Source: Membranipora membranacea (taxonomy: Eukaryota > Bryozoa > Gymnolaemata > Cheilostomatida > Membraniporidae). Taken from it: DNA of 64,000 nucleotides. Position numbers and translations under genes: made by a program. The DNA lies in the NCBI GenBank assembly GCA_914767715.1, contig OU612066.1:2671001-2735000 (forward strand), read 5' to 3'. How positions within the stretch are numbered: the stretch's first letter is position 1; every line of letters starts with the position of its first letter. Positions 37,101 to 44,484 of the stretch are shown piece by piece. The notes under the pieces were generated by a model. The model was not told the origin of the DNA and did no database searches. It worked only from the letters and a program-made list of their open reading frames with translations.

Positions 37101-40100
37101 AATGCAGTGATTGCTGACATTAATCTATTCAATGCATGTATAAATTATGAAAACTGATCATCGACAACAGAATGAAATAATCTTTTGTAGTTGAGGTCTT
37201 GATTAGCTCCACTTAATTTCTGTCCACTGGTATTTCCAAGTTAATAAACCATACCCACTCTTCAATCGATGACAACACATGCAATATAAAATTGATATTC
37301 TGTGGCAGAACAAATGAGTGGTCATCATCATGTAATAAAAGCATACAGTATCTTTTAAGACGTTCCGAAATTCGGTTGTCTAGAGTCCCTACTGATGCAC
37401 CATAAGAGTTTATCCTATAGCAAACTCTTATGGTGCATCAGTAGGGACTCTAGACAACCGAATACCGGAGCGTTTTAAAATATACTGTATGCTTTTATTA
37501 CATGATGATGACCACCCTTTTCAGGATTTTATTTTTAAACTTCCGTCTGGTAGTCTCTGTGCATATAAATCAAGATGTGCATGTGGTAGTAACAGTTTTA
37601 TTAGTCACTATATCAATTTTATCAATACTGTGATAGTTGGTTCCTGAGATTAGATCTTGAGTAGCAAACTGCTTTTATCGTAGACTTTTTTTTATTAGTA
37701 TTATCCTCTTATTTTTTACTATTTATTCACAGGGTGGCAATCTAAGTTTTATCTCGCCAATTTTTTGTTAAAATTTGTGTGACAAATAAAAAATCAATCA
37801 ATCAATCAAAAGTCAAGGCTCACTCTGTCATTACTTTATACTAATAGGCAGATCGACTGAGTAAGATGAAGATGAAACATCCTCATGCAAAGACGATAAC
37901 TCAACTGAAAGAGTTTTTGGCTAGCACTGATCAGAGTGGAGACATCCTATTGTCTAGAAGTCTATGGACATACAAACCTCCACTGACAATAGCTTCTACT
38001 CTCAATATACTGAGCACTGAAATGGTAGGGATGGGGTGATGTATCACTGCTTTCAATGTTGTTTTCTTCTGTTGTGAATCCTTAAACACTAAGAGTTAAA
38101 TCGTACTAGTTATATTAACAATTGTTGTGTTATTAGTTAGGAAGATTTGTGCATTGTTGACTTCATTTGTTGATACAAATGTCCTGTTTGCAACAGCAAT
38201 AAGAAATGTTGCTGTACTTGTCTGCGTCATTATTGAGCTTGAAAAGCTTTTCGAGGAACCTTTAAATTAATTTTCCTTCATGGATAGGGCTCCTTCAGTA
38301 AATTTGTAGGATTTTCATTATTCTGGACTTCATTTACTAGCTAATAAAATTGACACTGATACGTTTCAATTACACAGAAGAGATTCCCAGCACTGACAGC
38401 TCTGATATCAGATCAGGATGCTCTAGTTCTCCTTCAGTACCTGCCTGATATCATCAGACTCAACAAGTTCTTATCACAAAAATTTTCTGGAAAGCTCTCG
38501 AGAATGCAGTCTAAAGACTGGACAGAGAAGGACTTTTGTGAACATATCAGGTCTCCGGACTTTGCTCAGGCTGGACCTGGTCAAGTTCTAGAGACTGAGG
38601 ACTTCCAACAGATGGTAGACAAGTTTCTCACTGCTTGGCAGCTAGTTCGTGAGCACCCTCGTTGTGAGTTATCACCTTTGTATATACATATCAGGGAAAA
38701 AGAAACAGAAGTCACAAAATCCATTGACACCTTGACTGCATAATTCAACTTAGTAGGATAGATAAATATAAACATTATTTCTTTCATACCTACCTACCCA
38801 CTATAGTTTTAATTTAAACACATTGAAATACTAATAACAATTTTAGCTGAGTTTTCATTGGCCAATTTAGTACTAATAACTTAGTACTGACTACCGAATA
38901 ACTACGATAACAGATACTAATGATACCTACAGTCTACTGAAATCAAGGATTATCACGACCTTATCCGGTTTGCTGGTTAATAAGAGGATATGTTGAGTTT
39001 CAGATTGAATTTGGATGATGGGAAGTATACCCTAGCAAATTAGTTTTTTTCTAAGAAGTCTGTATAGGTTTTTGATCCTATTGTACCTACAATTGATCTC
39101 AAATTCATTCTCGGAATGATGTGAAAACTCGGGAACTATGCTAGGTGTTAAGGTCCAAGTACTTGCATTCCTTTGAATGGAGTTGGCTTTTATTGACAGA
39201 ATGAGTACTTTTTAATCGGTAATTATGACAACCGACAAGCTGCCTGTATATTTAAAGTGGTTTATTAATTACTTTCAAGGCCGATTCAGGGACGATCCAA
39301 TACTATCCAGCAAGTCATTGCTTCTCAACTTTCTTAACTACAAGTATTCGAAGCATGAAAATTATATCGTTGAACTCGTCAAATTCCTCTGCGATGCACA
39401 CAACAATGTCTTTGAAAAATGCAGCTCAAGTGACCGGTAAGTTCAAACTTTTGGTACGATTTTCAATAATAAGAAAGCTCATCATGCAAAATTAGACTAT
39501 CTGTGAGTACTAGATGCATTATTATGGTACTACGTTATCCACAGCAGCCTTATTTTGAGATGCCAGTGATTCAATCGATCCCACATAAGTACCTAGCTGG
39601 CTATCCATATTGTATATATATTGTATATTGCGTTTGATATCACGTTTCAGACCACAGATTGACATATCAGAGGTAGACAGAGGTAGCCTCTGCATTGTGG
39701 AGAACTCAGATAAGCTACTGAGTATTATCCAGTCATATGGAGAATATAAACCTGGAGACATCGGCAGTAGTGTTACCTACAACTGGGAGGCAGCAGAGCG
39801 GCATGTGATGATTAAATATGTGATAAACAAGCCACAGATTGTGTTCAGAGTGCAGGATTTACCATCATTTGTCTACAAAGAGGATTTCAACTTGGTCAAC
39901 CAGATCCTTGCCCTCGGGAAACAAAACCAGGTGAAGACAAAAAAGTCTAATAATAATATTCAATGGATCTCCTACAGTTAAACACTTACACTGTCAAAAA
40001 ATGTTGCATGCAAAAATGATGTACATCAATTAATAGCACCATAACTAGCAATCTTACAGAGAATTTTTGTGTTTTCTGTATCTGGTGACATTTTATTGCT

Positions 40101-41869
40101 ATGATTTCTCTCCTATACCCCTGATAGATGAGACTTGGTACAGATCTTGAAAAGGCAGTCGAACTGCAACTAGCTAACACATCGATTCCGACTTTGGAGA
40201 CATACTTGCATGACCTACAAGTCGTCATCAATTTCATGTCAACATCAGAAATAAATCTGGAGAACCAGCTACAGGATCACATGAGGAAATTATTCCCTGA
40301 AGGAGTCAATCACAGGTACCTCCGAGATGGCATCCTGCTAAGCCATACCAAGCATATCTGGATTCTGCTGAAGTACGCACAGGCAGAGCGTCTTCTTCAA
40401 ATACAGAACCAAGTATGTTAATCAAACAGAATAAATTGACAAAATATTTGGTTGTATGTTGGATGTTTGGGTGGTGCGGGTTCAGGGGTATTATTCATTC
40501 TAGCTCAGTCCACGTTGAATGGGTCTAATGAAATCGATAGTTGTTGATCTGTTTAAACACCTTGCTGACAGTGAAAATGGGTGTGTCAATACAGGTCAAA
40601 TTTGAGCAGCGGACTAGCACATCTTTTTCCGTTGATAAATAACAGCTTTGACCTAGTGAAGGAAATAAGCTATTGGCTTTTGTCTCCATTGGCTATAAGT
40701 AAACCGATTGGCGGACACAGCTTATAATTTTTTTTTGTAAATTGCAGTGAATGTTGCAAGGATATAATCTTGCTTAGTCATGATATAGCACACACCGATT
40801 TATTTTCTTGGAATTGTAGAATGATATAACGGTAGTAATTATGTATAATAATGTATATGTATATTTTGCACTCTGAACTTTGCATGTATCTAACAGTATT
40901 AATCAACTGAAGTTTAACATCCATGAAGGATGTTATAAGGTAGTTATAAGGTATTTATAAGGTAGGTTATAAGGTAGTACATTGTCAACAGTTACAAAAA
41001 TAGGATGGAGTTGAATCAGCCATGAACAAAAATAGGGTAGGTGCTTTCGTATTACCTAGGTGTTTTCATATGAGCTTGGTGCTTTTGAATCTGAAAACAT
41101 TTCTAGTTGCAAATATTTGTTTCTCTTCATTCAGGAAAGACCTTTTGATGATATTGGCTCTGCTTACTCCGGAAAACTGAGTGAAAGATTGAAGGAAGAC
41201 TTACTTATTGGAGAGGTGGCTATACGTGGTGGGCCTGCTACTAAAGTACTCATACATGAGCTGTTTGAGTTCATCATCATGACCCTTGGCAGAGAAAATG
41301 AAAGTCAGGAGAGTGGGGAGGTCATAGATCCAGATGAACCGTATGTATTCATTCAATACTGAAATCCCTGACCCAATTGCGTATGCAGTGTTACAGGTGT
41401 GGCAGTTGAGATCAGTCTGAGATCAGTTTGCAATCATGCTTGCCACTTTTTTATTCCAATCATTTAGCTGATTATATGTTGAGTGTTAAACACCACGAAT
41501 ATATGTTCAGGTATCTTAGATTTAACATCTGCTAGGGAGTTTCTCAACTACAACACAAGACTACGATCTATCAGTAAAATAACTAAAAGAATATGCAAGA
41601 CAACAATGGTGAAAAGCTCTACTGCATTTGGTATCAAGACCTTAAGTAATTATATTACAGTCATTGTAAGGTTATGAGTTTATATATTCCTCAGTCTCGG
41701 CACTGCTCTAAACGACTACCTGAAAGATACCTATGGTCATGCAGAGGAGGAGGATTTGATGCGTAAGAACATAAGGAAGCTAGACGATAGATACTCGGTT
41801 TCTTTTGCCGAGGATATATGGCTTAATCTGTGGAAGATTTACACATCCCCAACAGCAGACCAGAAATGA
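324..41869 (+). CDS. RNF213: RNF213/mysterin-like giant AAA+ E3 ubiquitin ligase, 3' part (38 exons)
   Basis: RNF213 is a giant cytosolic AAA+ ATPase and RING-type E3 ubiquitin ligase linked to lipid droplets and defence against intracellular microbes. Exons read here: 324-493, 1296-1430, 5308-5550, 5798-5936, 6572-6765, 6990-7163, 7670-7852, 9031-9160, 9707-9895, 10363-10517, 10931-11130, 11678-11917, 12126-12206, 12266-12395, 12994-13222, 13480-13612, 13804-13964, 26254-26466, 26726-26881, 27183-27358, 28011-28128, 28406-28512, 29230-29424, 31737-32064, 32982-33214, 33598-33886, 34194-34394, 35399-35578, 35925-36104, 36263-36437, 36653-36759, 37848-38024, 38378-38663, 39280-39436, 39651-39930, 40128-40412, 41135-41340, 41695-41869. 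Every junction is phase-compatible, and the sum is 7,110 nt (2,370 codons with the TGA). Recognition rests on RNF213 blocks such as GFIGISNWALDPAKMNRG, EFFGLRDFY, LYESLYDTLNQY and FPIPLLSRLEKHY, a RING, and the conserved C-terminus. The 5' half, with the earlier AAA+ units, lies outside the window. Splice sites are inferred by eye; 26726, 28128 and 39280 are the least certain. Confidence 0.93.
3165..3347 (+). repeat. C-rich polypyrimidine low-complexity tract
   Basis: About 180 bp of irregular CCCACTCCC/CAACTCCC units in an intron, with the plus strand almost free of G. The open frames it creates on both strands (Pro/Ser/Thr-rich or Gly/Trp-rich) are by-products of the repeat. Confidence 0.9.
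3516..5125 (-). mobile_element. 5'-truncated LINE: reverse transcriptase ORF, with target-site duplications
   Basis: A minus-strand open frame of 492 codons from its first Met (5011 to 3533), open upstream to about 5125, encodes a non-LTR reverse transcriptase. Visible motifs are GPDQLPIE, SVITPIYKEKGD, NYRGIKLL, VDLEKAYDTI, GLPQGSALS and FADDLVL (the catalytic box as FADD). A C-terminal part contains MQWFGHVQRR and NRPRGRPNQRW. The endonuclease is missing, so the copy is 5'-truncated. The element is flanked by a 17-bp direct repeat, ATTTTTTCAAATTGATT, at 3499-3515 and 5126-5142. Its 3' tail is made of GAAAGGTGA-type units, not poly(A). The lack of stops suggests a recent insertion. It lies antisense to the host gene. 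Confidence 0.95.
7670..7852 (+). CDS. RNF213: RING-like cysteine cluster exon inside the AAA part of the RNF213-like gene
   Basis: This 183-nt exon joins its neighbours in phase 2 on both sides, so it can be skipped without changing frame. It encodes a metal-ligand-like series: C-x2-C, eleven residues, C-x-C-x2-C-x2-C, nine residues, C-x2-C (CCVC ... HCSCYICEGC ... CTKC). This is RING-finger spacing, with Cys where the usual His would be. The flanking exons match vertebrate RNF213 directly (RLEKHY before, TFIGFGSEMVAIVILQ after), and my recollection of the vertebrate protein has no zinc cluster at this point. Whether it binds zinc or E2 enzymes is inference. Confidence 0.85.
7915..8004 (-). 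mobile_element. LINE 3'-end fragment
   Basis: The minus strand encodes RSATKLTHFKQ...PKHFKS and a stop, matching the LINE C-terminus at 16675-17000. Only the last codons and tail survive. The inverted-repeat element at 8005-8791 abuts it directly. Confidence 0.7.
8005..8791. mobile_element. MITE-like element with ~100-bp terminal inverted repeats
   Basis: The ends read TAGAGACACGG... and ...CCATGTCTCTA. Left arm 8005-8100 is an inverted copy of right arm 8690-8791; both share the core AGCTACTGATYGTTAACAGC. About 590 bp lie between the arms, with no convincing ORF. Lack of coding capacity suggests a non-autonomous DNA element. Confidence 0.75.
9031..13964 (+). CDS. RNF213: RNF213-like exons: end of AAA+ core and linker
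   Basis: Ten exons encode the section between the AAA+ units and the RING. Recognisable family blocks are FIGFGSEMVAIVILQ (9031-9160), ISVILIQC (10931-11130), GGEWNCVHIDD (split between 10931-11130 and 11678-11917) and FRVKFPFSWIVKE (13480-13612). The closing LYLEDYIHMEF is in 13804-13964. GGEWNCVHIDD corresponds to the conserved GGQW-C-HIDDL block of vertebrate RNF213. The exons are evenly small (81-240 nt), with ordinary GT...AG borders. Alternative start codons in these exons are only internal methionines. Confidence 0.9.
11211..11340 (-). repeat. Dispersed repeat, probably LINE 3' tail region
   Basis: This segment resembles 17765-17885: both read GGCAACCAA.GTCAT.TCATT.GAAATGT, then CCAGAAA, an A/G-rich run, and a GATCAAGTTGATAA-like end. 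Similar A/G-rich sequence follows at 16590-16670, next to a LINE end. I infer a LINE 3' untranslated region read on the minus strand. Confidence 0.45.
14286..14870. mobile_element. Foldback element with two opposed tRNA-like (SINE) arms
   Basis: An imperfect palindrome of about 585 bp, centred near 14575. The arms share ATTCTCCATATTTTACCCTATCA, the GTCAATTGGCA region and CCCAGGACATATGTACCAGC in opposite orientations (my boundaries are approximate). Each arm contains a B-box-like GGTTCGAGAACC/GGTTCGAGACC and an A-box-like segment near AAGCGGTAGCAGCG. The element therefore looks like two head-to-head tRNA-derived SINE copies, or a foldback built from one. CTG-like repeats at the borders may be a short target duplication. 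Confidence 0.65.
14871..15110. repeat. Left long inverted repeat with CGTCGCAA motifs
   Basis: Begins near CCTTGTTGAACC and ends near AAATTGGTGATGAT. Six exact CGTCGCAA copies plus near-copies (TGTCGCAA, CGTCACAA) lie all in the same orientation. It pairs with 25545-25780. Confidence 0.9.
16675..17000 (-). mobile_element. LINE ORF2 C-terminal fragment
   Basis: Two overlapping minus frames give ...LLAGHFTCIFGFQ... and then FRDKHIFHYHSDQLRHKIA, TTFNSLPIQIRSATKLTHFK and a stop. The FHYHSDQLRHKI...SLPIQIR pattern is the usual end of a LINE ORF2. The frame shift between the two parts marks decay. Confidence 0.75.
17145..17245 (+). mobile_element. Short LINE reverse-transcriptase fragment, sense strand
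   Basis: The plus strand encodes RVIPIHKGGDIKDPSNYRPI and SILSVLSKK, the fingers motif of a non-LTR reverse transcriptase. It is close to SPIHKSGDINNPSNYRPISV in the nearby minus-strand LINE. Only about 100 bp is present. Confidence 0.8.
17640..17703. repeat. TA-rich microsatellite
   Basis: Imperfect TATA/CACA repeats of about 60 bp within the composite element. Confidence 0.8.
17765..17885 (-). repeat. Dispersed repeat, second copy of the 11211-11340 unit
   Basis: Shares the GGCAACCAAGTCAT start, the CCAGAAAAC block and the purine-rich run with 11211-11340. It lies just 3' of the LINE ORF at 18063, consistent with a LINE 3' untranslated region. Confidence 0.45.
18063..20287 (-). mobile_element. 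LINE (non-LTR retrotransposon) ORF2, nearly intact but interrupted
   Basis: Read 5' to 3' on the minus strand. 20287-19910 gives the end of an AP-endonuclease (FGDFNIDLL, LIDHIYSSI, SDHFMIVAS). 19904-18909 gives the linker and RT fingers/palm (KSTGPDRF, RVSPIHKSGDINNPSNYRPI, FRKGHSCSDSL, LFLDFKKAFD). 18881-18063 gives the rest (GVPQGSILAPTLF, YAYADDTVF, LLGFVLNISLSWQDH). The catalytic box is YADD. An in-frame TGA falls directly after KAFD near 18909, and the endonuclease/RT link at about 19907 is also broken. The N-terminal part of the endonuclease is missing. The copy is young but dead, and sits inside the composite element. Confidence 0.93.
22363..22502. repeat. Small hairpin repeat, CTAGCTCCA family
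   Basis: Inverted halves share GAGCTAGTGG/CCACTAGCTC and TGCCAAAAAT/TTTTGCCA. A related hairpin lies at 22905-22995, with GGAGCTAGTA ... CTACTAGCTT. Both lie in introns of the CXC remnant. A short MITE family is likely. Confidence 0.45.
23730..24211. mobile_element. 482-bp MITE with 16-bp TIRs and 5-bp target duplication CCTGG
   Basis: TIRs are GGCTGGTTTCAATTAG (23730-23745) and CTAATTGAAACCAGCC (24196-24211). The flanks are CCTGG at 23725-23729 and 24212-24216. Removing the element plus one CCTGG makes the minus-strand exon read through in one frame, so the insertion hit an exon. It has no coding capacity. Confidence 0.88.
24883..24983. repeat. Near-perfect hairpin, 47-bp arms
   Basis: Arms 24883-24929 and 24937-24983 share GGTAGAGGCATTTCATTA and CTCAAACGGTG in inverted orientation, around a 7-nt loop. 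It is a small palindromic element inside the composite transposon. Confidence 0.85.
25545..25780. repeat. Right long inverted repeat with TTGCGACG motifs
   Basis: Reverse complement of 14871-15110, ending GGTTCAACAAGCC. It has six exact TTGCGACG copies. Differences between the arms are scattered substitutions and a short deletion near 25610-25620. Confidence 0.9.
26254..28512 (+). CDS. RNF213: RNF213-like exons between the large transposon intron and the RING
   Basis: Five exons (26254-26466, 26726-26881, 27183-27358, 28011-28128, 28406-28512) encode a helical-looking segment just before the RING. The first resumes in frame after a 12.3-kb intron. For 26726-26881 I chose the acceptor at 26724-26725 because a stop codon overlaps it in frame and only that AG gives phase 0. 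Its donor (GTTGTC) is weak. Exon 28011-28128 (HWGLIQLEKLYIECVVLP onward) ends before GCATGT, so the following intron appears to be GC-AG. I see no catalytic motif in these exons. Confidence 0.82.
28770..28824. repeat. Near-perfect hairpin in an RNF213-like intron
   Basis: TTTTGTTATTCCAGAAATTC is mirrored by GAATTTCTGGAAAAACAAAA around a 2-4 nt centre. No terminal features of a transposon are visible. Confidence 0.8.
29230..29424 (+). CDS. RNF213: RING finger exon of the RNF213-like ligase
   Basis: This exon holds the RING domain in the position typical of RNF213. Ligands in order are CPGC, then CGHYLCSEC (C-x-H-x2-C-x2-C), then a final Cys pair CWAKDC. RINGs recruit E2-ubiquitin. In vertebrate RNF213 the RING itself is not needed for every ligase activity, which is known family biology. 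The last pair is spaced C-x4-C instead of the usual C-x2-C. The exon is entered in phase 2 (CT|G) and left in phase 2 (AC|T). Confidence 0.9.
29800..31405 (-). mobile_element. Decayed LINE of the same clade as 3516-5125
   Basis: Minus-strand pieces with many stops and frameshifts encode an RT colinear with the first LINE: NVITPIFKQN, CGNYQSIKLLSS, FRE-SRDLHTVLVDLEKAYN and MPIRDVLSKKRLEWYGYV. The 3' ends also match (TTTCACCGCC... near 29808-29818, compare 3532-3541). Both copies are antisense to the host gene. This one is far older, judging by its broken frames. Confidence 0.88.
31737..36759 (+). CDS. RNF213: RNF213-like exons between RING and C-terminal domain; RZ finger not found
   Basis: Eight exons cover the stretch from the RING to the C-terminal domain: 31737-32064, 32982-33214, 33598-33886, 34194-34394, 35399-35578, 35925-36104, 36263-36437 and 36653-36759. 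Exon 35925-36104 begins TWFVPAMPGDTKG and reaches LSCIVHLSLYSAILL with no interruption. Those two blocks correspond to vertebrate segments on either side of the RZ zinc finger. No CPNGH-type cluster is present in the exon, nor in any frame of the adjacent introns as far as I could read. Exon 36263-36437 matches the family segment with ECCEESVEDCLFLLHE. Confidence 0.87.
36920..37017 (-). repeat. tRNA-derived SINE-like sequence
   Basis: On the minus strand, TGGCTGAACGGTTAGCACC resembles a pol III A box, and GGGTTCTAATACC, about 40 nt on, resembles a B box. No cloverleaf good enough for a real tRNA is visible. It sits in an intron of the RNF213-like gene. Confidence 0.55.
37319..37800 (+). mobile_element. 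LINE 3'-end copy with inverted 5' segment
   Basis: 37408-37800 is a plus-strand copy of the LINE end at 54300-54727 and finishes in AATC repeats. 37319-37410 is an inverted second copy of part of the same sequence, giving a ~90-bp palindrome around TATCCTATAG. Inverted LINE 5' ends can arise by twin priming, but here the inverted part is also duplicated. Confidence 0.85.
37848..41869 (+). CDS. RNF213: RNF213-like C-terminal domain exons and stop
   Basis: Seven exons encode the C-terminal domain. Family blocks include the DLPSFVYKEDFNLVNQIL segment (39651-39930), the HTKHIWILLKYAQAERLL segment (40128-40412) and ERPFDDIGSAYSGKL (41135-41340). The last exon, 41695-41869, ends ...YTSPTADQK and then TGA. 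The acceptor at 39278-39279 was chosen over upstream AGs because it alone joins the phase-1 end at 38663 without a stop codon. Protein length after the AAA+ unit is close to that of vertebrate RNF213, so the end appears complete. Confidence 0.92.
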
Positions 41870-43587
41870 TGAAGTTGGCTTTTCTGAGTTTGTGACCATG
41901 ATGAGCTAGGATGCTGTTCAGACAATTATTGATAGAATTGGACAATATATACATTTGGCGTGACAAATTATTCATTTTTATTATCATTATTATCATTGAT
42001 TAAAGCAATTTTGACGTTATTTCCTAAATCTAAAAGGTAAAAAAAAGTGTACTGACATTACACCTCAACCTACCATTGACCTTATTGTTTGTTTTACTTC
42101 TTGTATCAACATTACCCTCTTTATTATATTTTGATGATTGCAAACTAATTAAAATAACTTTTATAGTAAACCATTCAGCGGAATTTGATTATTTGGCAAT
42201 ATTCAACATCTTGATGCCATGCATTCGCTGGAGTTTTAGTATCATAAAGTGTTGTCTTTATGTACATAAATTTTAATAACACAAACTGTTCTAAGAATGA
42301 CACACAAGGATAGACATAATTATATACCTAGATAGGACATAATATGACTCTGCTCCAACCAAGCGATGTCTGTGAGCATATACCAGCAACGTTTTCACTC
42401 AGCGAGGCCAACTTTACCTCATGAATAATGGGTATCTGTCAGCTTTTCAAATAAGTTATTACTGAGAAAAAGGGCTAAGGAGATAAGGATGTTTACATCC
42501 AGGTGCTTATCTGTCAGACTGTATTGAGCCATGCAAACTGTCGCCGTAATCGAAATACGTAACACTTGATAAGGCCAATACATTTTAACAAACTAGCCAC
42601 TTTATGTGGAGATATGACACATTTTTTATACACAGCATTGGCCACATAGTATGCTTGCATCTGTTGATAGAATATGATCATGTCAGCCGCAAGATCTATG
42701 TAAGTTTATTCAACTGAAACAACATGCATAGACCTCAACATGTGAACTATTGAAACAAGCTTTGGTGGTACATGGCTGTTCTAAGTGTTTAGTTGAAAAC
42801 AATCAAGGATTCACAGCTGTGTACAAGCGGTACACAATACTGACATGTTTTTATTTTTATTATATTGAGTAGATTATTTGATAGTAAGACTGATTTCAGA
42901 TTGAAGGTAAAAATTTACAATTATTCCTCTATATCCTAAGACAAGCACAAAACACAGCTCAAAATTTTAATTTCCAAATAAACACTGACACATTTTATAA
43001 TGCTAGGGTACAATACCTCTATTTATTTCCCCATTGTGTTATTTATGAATCATGCTGTCTTGCTAGCTCCAAAAGCCTGCTTCAAACATGATACTCACCA
43101 TGAATAACCACTCAAAATGTGTATTTTAATATATATTGTTTCTGTTAAATCCTACGCATTGCAAATATTTTTACAGGCCTGGAAAGAGCACCAATCGAAA
43201 TTTCCCCCAATTTTACTGTAAATTTCCATTGCCAACATGGACACCATCGAAAGCTATAAATGCATTATGCTTTAGATTTGGTATCATTTTATTTTTCGAA
43301 ATTCAATTCTTTACACATTTGAGAATATTTCTATAGATATCATTAGAGTTACAATGCGATTTTAACATAGTATTTGGGAGTAACTTTTCCTTGTATCGCA
43401 GAGAGAAAACTCAGAATAATGCACCTTAGATATAGAATTCAGGTGTTCACTGATAAATGGGAGAGCAGCTATGGCCTCCAAAATGATGTTCAAGAGGCTC
43501 TCAGTGATTCATCATATAGAGGCCTAGTATGAGGCTGGTGGGGAGGAGAAAAAAGCATGCCTGAACTTGCCCGACATGTACAAATAC
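41870..43587. other. 3' flank of the RNF213-like gene, nothing recognised
   Basis: A+T-rich sequence. Apart from the poly(A) signal at 41999, I see no gene, repeat or RNA. Confidence 0.5.
41999..42004 (+). promoter_or_regulatory. Candidate polyadenylation signal of the RNF213-like gene
   Basis: ATTAAA, a common variant signal, lies 130 nt after the stop codon. It is the first such hexamer I see. Assignment is by position only. Confidence 0.4.
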
Positions 43588-44110
43588 ATTTAGGGTTACC
43601 ACCAGCTGATGTAGTTGACAAGGTTAAGGATTAGAAGAACCATGTTTAGGGTTTAGAGTTCAGATATTGGGGCCTGGGGGAAAGCAATGTAGGGTTTTAC
43701 AGTCACAAATTGGGGTTTGAAGGTCAAATTTTGGGGTTTATGGATAAACATTTGGGGTTTGAGATTCAAATTTTGAGACATGATATTTAACATTCAGGGT
43801 TGGGGGCGGTTAGTCAGGAATTGGGGTTAAAGGCTCACATTATTGGCTTTGGAGATAATTTTGGGGTTTGGGTATCGTTATTTGGGATCTGGGGTTTTAG
43901 GTTTCAAATTGTTGGGTTAGAGACTGAAACTTTGGGGCTATAGGCTCAACATTTGGGGGTCATGATTTGGGATTTAAGGCTCACAATATAGGAGTTAAGA
44001 GACACATTGTGGGCCGTGGGGTTCGTGGATCAACCTTTGGGGTTTGAGACTCAAATTTTGGGGGTTTATACTCAAATTTTGGGGTTTCGGGGTCATGATT
44101 TTGGGGTTTA
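43588..44110 (+). repeat. Degenerate GGGGTT(T)-rich minisatellite-like array
   Basis: About 520 bp in which TTGGGGTTT or close variants recur every 25-35 bp, separated by GAGACTCAAATT or AGGCTCACA-type spacers. Units are very diverged. The plus strand is G-rich with many GGGG runs. It abuts the palindromic element at 44122. Confidence 0.8.
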
Positions 44111-44121
44111 ACACCCACAAT

Positions 44122-44484
44122 ATTCTGTATTTATTCTAAAGACTGATTTCTAACTTTTCTGAAATGTCAAATCTTCGAGCTATACACCATATTATTGTCA
44201 TTTTTTGCTAGGATTCATAGGCTAAGAGTAATCCAGGTTTTTAAAATGAGTTTTGTCATATAGATTTACATGTGACAATTGTTAGACGGCTGGTCATCAA
44301 AATTAGGAAATGTCCGTGCATTGACCTAAGCCCTATGTAAATCTATATGATAAACCTCATTTTAAAAACCTGGATTACTCATAGCCTATGTATCCTAGCA
44401 AAAAATGACAAAAATATGGTATATAGCTCGAAGATTGGACATTTCAGAAAAGTTAGAAATCAGTCTTTAGAATAAATACAGAAT
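44122..44484. mobile_element. Palindromic MITE, ~150-bp arms
   Basis: Ends are ATTCTGTATTTATTCTAAAG and its reverse complement. Arms 44122-44272 and 44331-44484 match closely over their length around a ~58-bp centre. There is no ORF. AT-rich flanks prevent a firm target-duplication call. Confidence 0.88.

Larger units (their letters stand above)
494..41694 (+). other. Introns of the RNF213-like gene with no recognised content
   Basis: Apart from the repeats listed separately, I see no gene, RNA or clear repeat in these introns: 494-1295, 1431-3160, 5143-5307, 5551-5797, 5937-6571, 8820-9030, 9161-9706, 9896-10362, 10518-10930, 12396-12993, 27359-28010, 32065-32981, 33215-33597, 34395-35398, 38025-38377, 38664-39279 and 40413-41134. 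Small direct repeats occur: ATGTCATGGC units near 11146-11175 and ATAAGGTA units near 40930-40978. Open frames inside these introns are short and match nothing I know. Confidence 0.6.
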
